Assembly: GCA_036386835.1 (NCBI GenBank)
Contig: DASVUX010000037.1
Coordinates: 61,808-125,807 of the forward strand
DNA length: 64,000 nucleotides
From: 2-12-FULL-35-15 sp036386835
Lineage (GTDB): Bacteria; Bacteroidota; Bacteroidia; 2-12-FULL-35-15
Direction of reading: 5' to 3'
Every line of letters starts with the position of its first letter. The first letter of the stretch is position 1. A program made the position numbers and the translations under genes. The notes under the pieces are model-generated. The model was not told the origin of the DNA. It made no database searches and was given only the letters and a program-made list of their open reading frames with translations. Below are positions 9,593-18,124 of this stretch, one piece after another.

Positions 9593-11752
9593 ATGGCGAA
9601 AAACAAACTCCCTAAAAGCACTGAATCCAAAAAGATCTCCGACCTTCAGCAACATACCGAGAACAGTGATGGTCAGTTCCTTACAACCAATCATGGTTTA
9701 AGGATCAACGATAACCAGAACTCCTTAAAATCCGGTGAGCGTGGGGCTACTTTGCTTGAGGATTTTATTTTACGAGAGAAGATCACGCATTTTGACCACG
9801 AACGCATCCCTGAAAGGATTGTTCATGCAAGAGGTTCCGGGGCTCACGGTTTTTTTGAGCTTTATGAGAACATGGGGAAATATACAAAAGCCGGGTTCCT
9901 GAATGACATTAAGGTTAAAACACCAGTGTTTGCTAGATTTTCCACTGTTGCGGGCTCGCGCGGGTCAACTGACCTTGCAAGGGATGTCCGCGGCTTTTCC
10001 GTTAAATTCTATACACAGGACGGTAATTATGATCTTGTTGCCAACAATATGCCGGTCTTCTTTATACAAGATGCAATGAAATTCCCGGATCTTGTTCATG
10101 CCGTAAAACCGGAGCCTCACAACGAGGTCCCGCAGGCATCATCTGCACATGATACATTCTGGGATTTTATTTCCCTCATGCCTGAGTCAATGCACATGAT
10201 CATGTGGCTGATGAGCGACCGGGCATTACCAAGAAGTTACCGCATGATGGAAGGCTTCGGGGTTCACACCTTTCGTTTTATAAATGAGAACAATAAATCA
10301 CATTTTGTTAAATTCCACTGGAAACCGGTTCTCGGGACACATTCCGTTGCATGGGACGAAGCACAGAATATTTCCGGGAAGGACCCAGATTTTCACCGCA
10401 AGGACCTTTGGGAAGCAATTGCCACCGGCAACTTTCCCCAATGGGAACTTGGTGTTCAATTAATAGAAGAAAAAGATGAGCATAAATTTGATTTCGATCT
10501 GTTAGATCCTACAAAGCTGATCCCTGAAGAACTTGTCCCTGTGAAGATCATAGGAAAACTGACGCTGAACAGGAACCCGGATAATTTCTTTGCAGAAACA
10601 GAGCAGATCGCCTTTCACCCGGGCCATCTTGTTCCAGGCATTGATTTCACAAATGACCCTTTGTTACAGGGACGTTTGTTCTCATATACAGATACGCAGC
10701 TTTCAAGGCTTGGCAGCCCTAACTTCCATGAGATCCCGATTAACAGGCCGATAGTGGATGTTCATAATAACCAGCGTGACGGTCACATGCGCCAGACCAT
10801 CAACCAGGGCCAAACCAGCTATGAGCCGAATACGCTCGGAGGAGGATGTCCGTTCCAGGCAACCATGAAAAAGATGGGCTTCACCTCCTTCTTTGAAAGG
10901 ATCGATGCAAAAAAAGTGAGATCGCGCAGCAAAAGTTTCACCGATCATTTCAGCCAGGCTACATTATTCTTAAACAGTCAAAGCCCCGCAGAAAGAAAAC
11001 ATCTTACGGATGCTCTCCGTTTTGAATTGGGGAAAGTGCAAACTCCTGCGATCCGCCAGCGGATGGTGAACCTGCTTACGCAGGTGGATAAAGCGTTAGC
11101 TGATGAAGTTGCAGCTGCGCTCGGCTTAAAGGCAGGCAAGCCTGAACTGCCTATGAACCATAGCGTTCCGGCTGATGAAGACCCAAAACATTACCAACCA
11201 AAAAAAGTAAAGCTGACGCTGGAACGTTCCAGAGCCTTAAGCATGGCGACTACTCCGAAGAATTCCATCAGGACAAGGAAAATCGCTATTCTTGCAGCGG
11301 ATGGCGTTGATGAGGCCTCTTTAATCAATATGAAAAAAGCGCTCGAAACAGCAGGCGCCATGACCAAAATAATAGCCCCTGTGCTGGGGTTAATTAAAAG
11401 CTCAAGCGGGAAAAGCATCGCTGTTGATGAAAGCTTTCTTATTTCAGCTTCTGTTGTTTATGATGCGGTTTTTATTCCTGCGGGAGCAAAAAGCGCTGCA
11501 GCATTAATTGAAGAACCGGATGCACTGCATTTCATAAATGAGGCTTATAAACACTGCAAGGCAGTGGCTGCGGACGGAGAAGGTGCCGATGTAATAGAAG
11601 CGTCATATATAGGGCAAAACCCGAATGATAGCACCGAACAGGGTGTGATCACCGGGGATGATAACCCTGGGAAGCTGGCAAAGGAATTTATAACTGCCAT
11701 AGCAAAACACAGGTTCTGGGAAAGAGAAACCGATAGAAAAGTACCGGCATAA
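9593..11752 (+). CDS. katE: Large-subunit catalase (HPII/KatE type)
   Basis: A 719-residue clade II haem catalase that breaks down hydrogen peroxide in the cytoplasm. The active-site His is near residue 78 (RIVHARGSGAHG), and the haem-ligand Tyr near 365 (RLFSYTDTQLSRLG). A long N-terminal extension precedes the core, and residues from ~560 form a DJ-1/PfpI-like flavodoxin-fold domain (KIAILAADGVDEASL) typical of the ~750-residue HPII class. The ATG at 9593 is preferred over a TTG two codons earlier. A strong bidirectional terminator follows. Confidence 0.95.
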   Translation: MAKNKLPKSTESKKISDLQQHTENSDGQFLTTNHGLRINDNQNSLKSGERGATLLEDFILREKITHFDHERIPERIVHARGSGAHGFFELYENMGKYTKAGFLNDIKVKTPVFARFSTVAGSRGSTDLARDVRGFSVKFYTQDGNYDLVANNMPVFFIQDAMKFPDLVHAVKPEPHNEVPQASSAHDTFWDFISLMPESMHMIMWLMSDRALPRSYRMMEGFGVHTFRFINENNKSHFVKFHWKPVLGTHSVAWDEAQNISGKDPDFHRKDLWEAIATGNFPQWELGVQLIEEKDEHKFDFDLLDPTKLIPEELVPVKIIGKLTLNRNPDNFFAETEQIAFHPGHLVPGIDFTNDPLLQGRLFSYTDTQLSRLGSPNFHEIPINRPIVDVHNNQRDGHMRQTINQGQTSYEPNTLGGGCPFQATMKKMGFTSFFERIDAKKVRSRSKSFTDHFSQATLFLNSQSPAERKHLTDALRFELGKVQTPAIRQRMVNLLTQVDKALADEVAAALGLKAGKPELPMNHSVPADEDPKHYQPKKVKLTLERSRALSMATTPKNSIRTRKIAILAADGVDEASLINMKKALETAGAMTKIIAPVLGLIKSSSGKSIAVDESFLISASVVYDAVFIPAGAKSAAALIEEPDALHFINEAYKHCKAVAADGEGADVIEASYIGQNPNDSTEQGVITGDDNPGKLAKEFITAIAKHRFWERETDRKVPA

Positions 11753-11756
11753 AAAA

Positions 11757-11785
11757 AGAGCCCGCTTATTGAGCGGGCTCTTTTT
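11757..11785. terminator. Bidirectional terminator between katE and hsp20
   Basis: A 10-bp perfect stem (AGAGCCCGCT with AGCGGGCTCT) has A-rich sequence on its left and T-rich on its right. It can therefore stop transcripts from both converging genes. It sits five bases after the catalase stop and ends near the Hsp20 stop. Confidence 0.9.
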
Positions 11786-11787
11786 AT

Positions 11788-12249
11788 TTATGAGATCGAG
11801 ATCTCCTTGATCGGTTTAGGTTTTGCTTCTTCCCTTTTATGTAACGTGATCTTTAAGATACCGTTCTCATACTTAGCATCTATTTTTTCATCATCCACCG
11901 ATTCCGGCAATGAGAAGGATCTCCTGAAAGAACCGTAGTTAAATTCCCTGCGCGTGAATGTTTTGGACTTATCTTCTTTTTCCGTTTTATGTTCACCGGA
12001 AATAGTCAGCATTTTATCATCAGCTTCGATCTTAAAATCCTCCTTGTTAAATCCTGGAGCAGAAAGATCTACAGAGAATTTATCCTTGTCTTCGGATACG
12101 TTAACTGCTGGTACCGCGGAGGAAAACTCTCTCGTTAAGAAGTTATCATTAAAAAAGTTTTCCATCAGGTTACCAAACGGTGATGAATATAACACCGGTG
12201 AATCATTTTCCTGCCCGTTAGAGGGCTTTTTCCATCTTGTGATTGACAT
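11788..12249 (-). CDS. Hsp20/alpha-crystallin small heat shock protein
   Basis: A 153-residue holdase chaperone. The alpha-crystallin domain spans about residues 45-140, with the AxLPGFxxE-like segment (DLSAPGFNKEDFKI), the conserved FxRxFxLPE pattern (YGSFRRSFSLPESVD) and the closing ENGILKITLHK. A C-terminal tail (PKPIKEISIS) carries an IxI-like element for oligomer assembly. Upstream on the minus strand there is an unusually good Shine-Dalgarno sequence, AGGAGGA at 12263-12257, eight bases before ATG, which fixes the start. Confidence 0.94.
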   Translation of the reverse strand: MSITRWKKPSNGQENDSPVLYSSPFGNLMENFFNDNFLTREFSSAVPAVNVSEDKDKFSVDLSAPGFNKEDFKIEADDKMLTISGEHKTEKEDKSKTFTRREFNYGSFRRSFSLPESVDDEKIDAKYENGILKITLHKREEAKPKPIKEISIS

Positions 12250-12307
12250 GGCTTGTTCCTCCTAATTTTTAAGTTAATATTAATTATGATTTTATTACCT
12301 CCTAAAC

Positions 12308-12328
12308 AAGTGCTTTGCCAATGCACTT
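12308..12328. promoter_or_regulatory. Inverted repeat upstream of hsp20
   Basis: AAGTGC and GCACTT form a perfect 6-bp inverted repeat with a 9-base spacer, 59 bases upstream of the Hsp20 start. The spacer length is like that of the HrcA operator CIRCE, but the arms do not match the CIRCE consensus. A regulator is not identified. Confidence 0.3.
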
Positions 12329-12442
12329 TCACGGGGGGGGTTCCTGTCAAAGAGTGTCATTTTTTCAAAAAAAACTGAAAAAATTTCAGTTTTAAGGTCT
12401 TTTGTATGCGGGGAAATCCCTCCGGAAATCAATAAAAAATGT

Positions 12443-12450
12443 TACATTTG
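12443..12450 (+). promoter_or_regulatory. TAnnTTTG promoter-like -7 box for tRNA-Ser
   Basis: TACATTTG matches the Bacteroidota -7 consensus TAnnTTTG and lies 12 bases before the first base of tRNA-Ser. No good TTTG -33 element is seen at the usual spacing. Confidence 0.45.
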
Positions 12451-12462
12451 CAACCCAATTCC

Positions 12463-12549
12463 GGAGAGGTGTCAGAGTGGCCGAACGAGCAAGCCTGGAA
12501 AGTTTGTATACTCGCAAGGGTATCGCGGGTTCGAATCCCGCCCTCTCCG
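12463..12549 (+). tRNA. tRNA-Ser (anticodon GGA)
   Basis: An 87-base tRNA. The acceptor stem GGAGAGG pairs with CCTCTCC and is followed by discriminator G. The anticodon stem CAAGC/GTTTG encloses the loop CTGGAAA, giving anticodon GGA, which reads UCC and UCU. A class II long variable arm (ATAC...GTAT) identifies it as serine. The T arm is GCGGG-TTCGAAT-CCCGC. No CCA is encoded. A terminator hairpin follows 38 bases downstream. The 3' two thirds of this gene recurs in degraded form at 24994-25051. Confidence 0.95.
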
Positions 12550-12587
12550 CTAGTTAAGTCTTATCAAGTCAAATTGCTTCAGATTGA

Positions 12588-12616
12588 AGCCCATTCAAAC
12601 GAATGGGCTTTTTTTA
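12588..12616 (+). terminator. Terminator downstream of tRNA-Ser
   Basis: A 9-bp perfect stem (AGCCCATTC with GAATGGGCT) closes a 4-base loop and is followed by seven T. Confidence 0.85.
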
Positions 12617-12738
12617 TGCTCTTCCAGGGATTACGAGCTTTCTTAAAATGGAATCACCTGTTCCTAAACAAACAATGTCCAAGCTTGCGATAGTTCGTGA
12701 GTGTCCGGCTTACACGGCCTGCTCCTCGTTAGTCATTA

Positions 12739-15273
12739 TTAGTTTTTTATTAGCTTAATTCGTGTGACCTGATTGTTTCGAGTAATCTCGGCAAAATAGA
12801 TCCCACTTGATTGCTCCTGATAACTAATTTCAGTACTCAATAAAGAAAGCTCTTTTTCTAATACTATTCGACCGGTTAGATCCATCAATCTAAAATACGA
12901 TTCAGACATATAATCGAATGCAATAGTAATTTCACCGTTATTCGGATTAGGAAAAATTCTTATGCCATTTTCAAGCACATTCTCAGCTATAGCTACCGTT
13001 GTAATAGAAAAACAGGCGGAAGTATCACTACAGCTATTTTCGGAGATAATAACCGCATAATTACCGTTTACAGCTGCTGTAAAGGTTTGACCGGTCTGCC
13101 CGGTTACCGGCAGATAGCTATTTGAACAGTCAACCCATTGATAAGTGGTTGCCGAATTATTGTGTGAAGCTAACGTGATCCCTGTTTGTATAACGGATAA
13201 ATCAATCAAGCCTTGAATAGTTAGTGAAGTATTGACAATACTGTCGCAACCCAAAGCAGAAATAAGCGTATCCGAATAATTTCCGGATGTACTATATGTA
13301 TTTGCACCAATGGAAAATGTGCTGCCGTTACATATATTAACCGATTGATTATTTATATTTGCCGGTAAAATTGCAAGCTGTGTAATTACTGTGCTATCGG
13401 ATAGATCAGCTGCTGTTAATACTTCAATGTATGTTCCTGAAGTAGTGTAGGTGTTTGTTCCAACACTCATGCTGTCACCATTGCAAAGTGTAACATTTTG
13501 GGATGTTACAATACCAAAGAAGCCAAAAGTTAAAACACCGTAATCAGTTAACACAGCATTTGACTGAATAGAGCCAGCCCCACTACCGGTGCAGCTACCA
13601 GAGGCGTTGGAAGGAACATAATTCCAGGCAGTTCCATTCCAATGGCTTATACTTAGTTGCGCACAATTTGAAATTGCACTTGCTCCCGCATCCTCCCAAG
13701 TTAAATCTACCTGTACATTATCTGCAGTACTGAATTTGTCGAGCTTCCAATACTCAAGATTAGTTACAGCCATCAGTGGCGAATTATAAGGTGTGATACT
13801 GGAATAGGAAGAATCAAAATATTCTCCCACAAATTCACTTGCCACCGAAACTGGTGCGGTCATCGCTAATCTCCTCCAGGTATTGTTCTTGCCAATAGGA
13901 AACACAAAAGCATCATTTCCTGTTTTCTTTAAAGGACCATTAACAAAACTTAAAGCGGAACCACTACTTGCAATTGTGTTGTCTGTTAATGTGAGCAAAT
14001 TAATCTCTGTTGTATTCAGCTTTCCATTATTCAATAACAAAGAACCTGTTACTGTAGTTGGAATATTAAGAGTAAGCCCTGTAGGCGATGAATTATTAAT
14101 CGTTAAATTATAAAAAGCCGAGGAAGTTGCTCCACCAATACTCTGAGAAGAGCTGCCTCCGAAAGTAATTGTATTTAAATTAGCGTTAAAGTTACCGTTG
14201 CTTATGAAATCTCCAATAACCGATACATTTGTCGGGGAAATGTGAGAAAGGGTTTTAGCGTTGTTGATAGTCACATTATTGAATTTATAGCTGCCGGATC
14301 CCTGCAAACTTGTAATTCCGTTGAATATAATTGTACCACCATCAGCATTATAAACTCCTGGATTATTTATTGCATTCGTATTCGAGAATGTGAACAATGA
14401 ATTGCCTGATTGTTTTATGCTGTCTGTGCTATTCACAAGGGTGACAGCAGCACCATTAAATGCAAGATTTGCATTACCCGAAAGGCTCATATAAAGATCA
14501 ACTGTTGTTGCCGGATCATTTATTATATCACCTCCTATTGTACCTGAACCGCCCGACATAATAAATTTAGGAGTACCTGCACCTGGCGCTTCCCCGAGCC
14601 ACGTAAGACCACCGGCAACTGTCAATGTTCCTGCCGACATATGAAAGGTTGGATAATACAACCCTGCTTCATTCTCAAAGCCCATATCCAAGCTCATTGT
14701 CAAAGAACCGCCATTCATTTCAAATAAGCTGCTGCCCAGTGCATTTCCATCGCCAATTGCCAATTCCTGTATAGTGTTTATGGTTCCGTTATTAAAAATA
14801 AAAGTTCCGCCTAACTCAATAATAAGCCTTTGGTTTGCTTTTAATAAACCACCGTTCATAATTATCTTTGCCCCATCACTTACAATAAAACGCCCCTGGC
14901 TTCCTCCACCTGAGGCAAATACGGTACCGGCAGTAATTGTTACTATTGTTCCATTTGTGAACAGTTCAATCCGTCCGGTCGTTGTAAGATTTGCCTGAAT
15001 AGTAAGGTTCGCTCCGTTCTGAACTATCATTCCAGCCGGGGTAAACACTGAATTACCCGAAATAACAGGTGATGATGATGCTCCCGTGTAATTTACAGGA
15101 TCAATAAGTATGTCCGCTCCGGTTAATGGCCAGCTCGACCAATTGGCTGGGTCATTCCAGTTTGAATTTACGTTACCTGTCCAGTTTTGGGCAGAAATTT
15201 TAAAAGTGAATAAAACGGAAATTACTAATAGTAAAATTTTACTATTTATAAAGGTTATTTTTTCGAATAGCAT
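12739..15273 (-). CDS. Large secreted T9SS adhesin-like protein
   Basis: Taken from the ATG ending at 15273 (844 residues); a TTG 11 codons upstream is less likely. The N-terminus is a signal peptide (ITFINSKILLLVISVLFTFKISAQ). Residues ~30-430 are a low-complexity beta-helix-like region rich in N, G, T and S, with recurring phrases of the type NGGTINT and FNNVTINN. Two related ~45-residue units follow (VTLCNGDSMSVGTNTYTTSG and VNICNGSTFSIGANTYSTSG), the second ending GCDSIVNTSLTI. The last ~80 residues are a T9SS sorting domain (IFPNPNNGEITI, LMDLTGRIVLE, GIYFAEI). It should be a cell-surface or released protein. The ligand is unknown. Confidence 0.8.
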   Translation of the reverse strand: MLFEKITFINSKILLLVISVLFTFKISAQNWTGNVNSNWNDPANWSSWPLTGADILIDPVNYTGASSSPVISGNSVFTPAGMIVQNGANLTIQANLTTTGRIELFTNGTIVTITAGTVFASGGGSQGRFIVSDGAKIIMNGGLLKANQRLIIELGGTFIFNNGTINTIQELAIGDGNALGSSLFEMNGGSLTMSLDMGFENEAGLYYPTFHMSAGTLTVAGGLTWLGEAPGAGTPKFIMSGGSGTIGGDIINDPATTVDLYMSLSGNANLAFNGAAVTLVNSTDSIKQSGNSLFTFSNTNAINNPGVYNADGGTIIFNGITSLQGSGSYKFNNVTINNAKTLSHISPTNVSVIGDFISNGNFNANLNTITFGGSSSQSIGGATSSAFYNLTINNSSPTGLTLNIPTTVTGSLLLNNGKLNTTEINLLTLTDNTIASSGSALSFVNGPLKKTGNDAFVFPIGKNNTWRRLAMTAPVSVASEFVGEYFDSSYSSITPYNSPLMAVTNLEYWKLDKFSTADNVQVDLTWEDAGASAISNCAQLSISHWNGTAWNYVPSNASGSCTGSGAGSIQSNAVLTDYGVLTFGFFGIVTSQNVTLCNGDSMSVGTNTYTTSGTYIEVLTAADLSDSTVITQLAILPANINNQSVNICNGSTFSIGANTYSTSGNYSDTLISALGCDSIVNTSLTIQGLIDLSVIQTGITLASHNNSATTYQWVDCSNSYLPVTGQTGQTFTAAVNGNYAVIISENSCSDTSACFSITTVAIAENVLENGIRIFPNPNNGEITIAFDYMSESYFRLMDLTGRIVLEKELSLLSTEISYQEQSSGIYFAEITRNNQVTRIKLIKN

Positions 15274-15358
15274 AATGAATGATAAAATAATTAATAATAA
15301 AGTCAATTACTCCCTGAATTTCAGGGAATAACCAAATAATATAAAACAGACTTGAAAA

Positions 15359-15745
15359 TTAACTATGAAACTTTGGCGGTTGCCAGATAGAAGATAGGTG
15401 TGAAGATTGAAAATTCAAACGCGTATATGCTGTTAACCCTTTATTTCCAATGATTAACGGGCGAAGGGAAATTGTTTCAGTTTGTAAAGGAACGGACTGA
15501 ATATCAGTGAAGGCTATAGTACTGTGTGACTTAAAAGGCAATTCCATATCCTTGTCCTGGTCACTATCATTAAAATCCTGCCCAATGTAATGCATATACA
15601 AAAAGTCAAAAAATGAAACGTTACTATTTGCTTCCCTATGTTCCGTATAATGTTCAATCAGAAGAGGTAGCTTTAAAAGCTGATTACATTCAGTTGTTGT
15701 AAGAATATATACGGATAAAATCGATATGATTACAAAGCGCTTCAC
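15359..15745 (-). CDS. Small exported protein of unknown function
   Basis: A 128-residue protein with a hydrophobic N-terminal export signal (MKRFVIISILSVYILTTTE) followed by CNQLLKLPLLIEHYTEHR. It ends in a short IWQPPKFHS tail. Similar small proteins with a leading signal, an LIEHY-like patch and a PPK tail occur in Bacteroidota beside metal-efflux genes, which would fit the metal cluster 2 kb downstream, but this is recollection, not a search. It has no recognisable catalytic motif. It lies upstream, on the same strand, of the T9SS gene at 12739-15273. Confidence 0.65.
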   Translation of the reverse strand: MKRFVIISILSVYILTTTECNQLLKLPLLIEHYTEHREANSNVSFFDFLYMHYIGQDFNDSDQDKDMELPFKSHSTIAFTDIQSVPLQTETISLRPLIIGNKGLTAYTRLNFQSSHLSSIWQPPKFHS

Positions 15746-15984
15746 AGTACAAAGATACGATTTTTGATAACTTCAAAGTCAAAGTTTCAAAAAATCAATA
15801 ACTTTGTCCAAATCGCCGGCAAAAAGGTTCGAACTTCGTCCCTTTCTGCCCGCAGGCGAATGAAACATGGCCCCACTTTTCAGTGGATCAGGATGGCTCA
15901 TAAGCGATCTTAGTTGATAAACCTGTTGGGCCAAATGTATAATGTTCCAGGATCCCTCCGATGATTGTGTTACGGTCTTTAGCT

Positions 15985-16512
15985 CTAAGCCTTATTTAAA
16001 GCAACTTTCAATTCATTATTATTTGCAATCATTGCCTTAACGGTTAAAAGATGCTCTTGGGTAGTGTAGGAATCAAGTTCCGCAGCTATCAACATATGTA
16101 CAACTTCATTTTGTGTGTACGCGTGAAGAAAGAAGCAAAATGTTTTTCTTCTTATATAAAAAGCTAATATAATATCCTCCGCTACAACCTCTGAGTTGTC
16201 AAGCACTTTACTCCCTTTAGAATCAATAATATTATTAGAAAGAAAGCTTTGAATATTATTCATTATATGTGGAACAATATCATTATTTGAAAGTGCTTGA
16301 AGAATTTGCCGATTAGATTCCCTGCTTAGTTCAATTAGATCGTTCTCACTCAACTTTGCAAGAGGACGCATCATTGGAAGATCTAACTCCCGGCAAAAAC
16401 GAATTCCTACAACTGTGAATTCGTCCAGTTTGTCAGTTAAGAGAAACTTACAGAAGTCTGGCAAATATTGAAATTTAAAAATGGCAGTATTTATTTCGGG
16501 AAGGCTTATCAT
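15985..16512 (-). CDS. Orphan helical protein, paralogue of the 46.4 kb gene
   Basis: The start is taken at the ATG ending at 16512 (MISLPEINTAIFKF, 175 residues); a longer frame to 16731 would overlap the GAF gene and has no similarity to the paralogue. It shares a clear pattern with the protein at 46369-46854: LP(D/E)...LL..KL(D/E)EF..VGIRF.RELDLPM..PL..., then SNxxILxALxN and EVVAEDxxLAxYIRR+T. It is predicted all-helical, with no membrane segment and no cysteine or histidine ligand set. Both copies sit beside small sensor-domain genes, here a divergent GAF protein. Function not recognised; a sensory or adaptor role is inference. Confidence 0.7.
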   Translation of the reverse strand: MISLPEINTAIFKFQYLPDFCKFLLTDKLDEFTVVGIRFCRELDLPMMRPLAKLSENDLIELSRESNRQILQALSNNDIVPHIMNNIQSFLSNNIIDSKGSKVLDNSEVVAEDIILAFYIRRKTFCFFLHAYTQNEVVHMLIAAELDSYTTQEHLLTVKAMIANNNELKVALNKA

Positions 16513-16696
16513 TTTACAAAAATACAAAAAACATGTAAAATATCTTAGAACCAATAAAAACATGCTAGATGGATAATGTCCAGAATGTTCCACACTAAAT
16601 TTGTTGCTTGCAACTGATATTAATGCGATCTTTGCTGATAGCGGCTCTTTGCGGAAGGGAGAAAAAATAAATATTTGATTAATATAATTGTAATAC

Positions 16697-17254
16697 ATGA
16701 AAAGATTTACGGAAGCTGAAAGATTAAGCAATCTAAAACGATATGAAATCCTGGATACCCCGACCGATGGAAGCTACGATAGAATTGTCGGTATTGCGTC
16801 AAAAATGTTTAATATGCCCATCGCTCTTATAACGCTCGTTGATGAGAATCGCATTTGGTTTAAAGCAAAACATGGTTTAACGGATGTGAATGAAATTCCC
16901 AGAGAACCCGGATTGTGTGCATCTGCTATACTAACTGATGAGGTATATCTAGTGGAAAATGCCATCGAAGATGTTAGGACCCTTGCTAATCCATTGGTTC
17001 AAGGGGAATTTGGACTTCGGTTCTATGCTGGTGCCCCACTGCAAACTAAAGATGGGCATAATATCGGAAATCTTTGTGTAATAGACAGAAAGCCCCGCTA
17101 TTTAAATAGAGAACAAATAGAACTATTGCAAGAGCTGGCGCTGGTAGTAGTTGATGAGTTTGAATTAAGATTGGCTGCACTTCTGGAACATCGTAAGTCA
17201 TCCACTCGAATAAAGGAGCTGGAAGATCAATTAAAGATGAAACGAACAGCATAA
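16697..17254 (+). CDS. Single GAF-domain protein
   Basis: A 185-residue protein made of one GAF domain. It begins with the common R...L+RYEILDTPxDxxYDRI prelude, then ALITLVDENRIWFKAKHGL, the PREPGLCASAI segment, and GAPLQTKDGHNIGNLCVID near residues 112-132. A short helical coil ends it. GAF domains of this type bind small ligands or report redox state and are usually attached to kinases or cyclases; here no output domain follows, so it would act through a partner. The ATG at 16697 follows a short AT-rich leader. It is divergent from the orphan helical gene. Confidence 0.85.
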   Translation: MKRFTEAERLSNLKRYEILDTPTDGSYDRIVGIASKMFNMPIALITLVDENRIWFKAKHGLTDVNEIPREPGLCASAILTDEVYLVENAIEDVRTLANPLVQGEFGLRFYAGAPLQTKDGHNIGNLCVIDRKPRYLNREQIELLQELALVVVDEFELRLAALLEHRKSSTRIKELEDQLKMKRTA

Positions 17255-17438
17255 AATTTCACAATTTGCTTTATTCTATAACCGTTATTTCATGTTAGTT
17301 TATATCCGTAATCATACCAATGTTATGGAATAAGTCTTGCTTAAAATGGTTTGAAATTATCCTCTTTTCCGCAAACTAAGTTTTTATTGAGTTTCGTGGA
17401 GTTATATTCTCTCTTTAAAACTCAAATTCATTCACATT

Positions 17439-17465
17439 AAAAAGCTGTCTCCGAACAGCCTTTTT
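17439..17465 (+). terminator. Terminator-like hairpin before the metal regulator
   Basis: AAAAAGCTGT and ACAGCCTTTTT pair around a 6-base loop with one bulge, and a T run follows. It lies about 190 bases after the GAF gene and 22 bases before the regulator start. Confidence 0.5.
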
Positions 17466-17473
17466 GTTTTCCG

Positions 17474-17481
17474 TATATTTG
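17474..17481 (+). promoter_or_regulatory. TAnnTTTG promoter-like box
   Basis: TATATTTG matches the Bacteroidota -7 consensus and ends five bases before the ATG of the regulator gene at 17487. If used, the transcript would have almost no leader. Confidence 0.4.
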
Positions 17482-17486
17482 CATCT

Positions 17487-18050
17487 ATGAAACTCTATAT
17501 TAAAAATATGGTTTGCAGCCGTTGCCGGATGGCGGTAACATCCGAGCTTGAAAAAGCCGGAATCGCATTTTTAAATGTAGATTTAGGAGAGATTGAGCTT
17601 GCCGGGGAACCTTCACTAAAACAGCTTGACAAATTCAATACCGGGCTGAAACACATGGGTTTCGAACTTATTGATGATAAGAAGACGCGAATCATTGAAA
17701 AGATCAAAACATATATAGTAAAGCTTATCCATTATTCAGAGGAAGGACAGAAAAAAACAAACTTGTCCGACTACTTAGCGGATAAATTACACTACGAATA
17801 CACCTATCTAAGCAACCTGTTTTCAGAAGTGGAAGGGACAACCATTGAGAAATACTTTATAGCTCAAAGAATAGAAAAAGTTAAGGAACTTTTAGTTTAT
17901 GATGAGCTTTCCCTTTCTGAAATAGCGGATAAATTAGGTTATAGCAGTCCTGCCTATCTCTCAAGCCAGTTTAAAAAGATCACGGGCCTTACTCCTTCGC
18001 ATTTTAAGGCTTTAAAAGCGCATAAGAGGCGAAATATTGAGGAACTGTAA
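17487..18050 (+). CDS. AraC-type regulator with HMA-like metal domain
   Basis: A 187-residue one-component regulator. Residues 1-70 resemble a ferredoxin-like heavy-metal-associated domain with the metal pair Cys10-x-x-Cys13 (VCSRCRMAV). Residues ~90-182 are an AraC helix-turn-helix pair: LSDYLADKLHYEYTYLSNLFSE and LSLSEIADKLGYSSPAYLSSQFKKITG. It is much shorter than classical AraC proteins because it lacks a cupin domain. By context (HMA-MauE and HMBD genes downstream on the same strand) it probably senses copper or a similar soft metal and controls this cluster. Metal identity is inference. Confidence 0.85.
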   Translation: MKLYIKNMVCSRCRMAVTSELEKAGIAFLNVDLGEIELAGEPSLKQLDKFNTGLKHMGFELIDDKKTRIIEKIKTYIVKLIHYSEEGQKKTNLSDYLADKLHYEYTYLSNLFSEVEGTTIEKYFIAQRIEKVKELLVYDELSLSEIADKLGYSSPAYLSSQFKKITGLTPSHFKALKAHKRRNIEEL

Positions 18051-18084
18051 ATCTCATAAATCCTTCCCAAAATTCCATAATCAG

Positions 18085-18095
18085 TACCACCGGTA
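18085..18095. promoter_or_regulatory. Short inverted repeat before the HMA-MauE gene
   Basis: TACC-ACC-GGTA is a perfect 4-bp inverted repeat with a 3-base spacer, 29 bases before the start at 18125. It could be a regulator site, but it is short and occurs once. Confidence 0.2.
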
Positions 18096-18124
18096 AAGGC
18101 AGTAATTTTGTATCATAAAATCTG

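Noticed and set aside
12308..12328. Possible CIRCE element for HrcA
   Set aside because: The spacer is 9 bases but the arms (AAGTGC/GCACTT) do not match TTAGCACTC/GAGTGCTAA, so it is kept only as an unnamed inverted repeat.
12439..12693. 84-codon open frame across the tRNA-Ser gene
   Set aside because: It is a chance frame running through the tRNA and its terminator.
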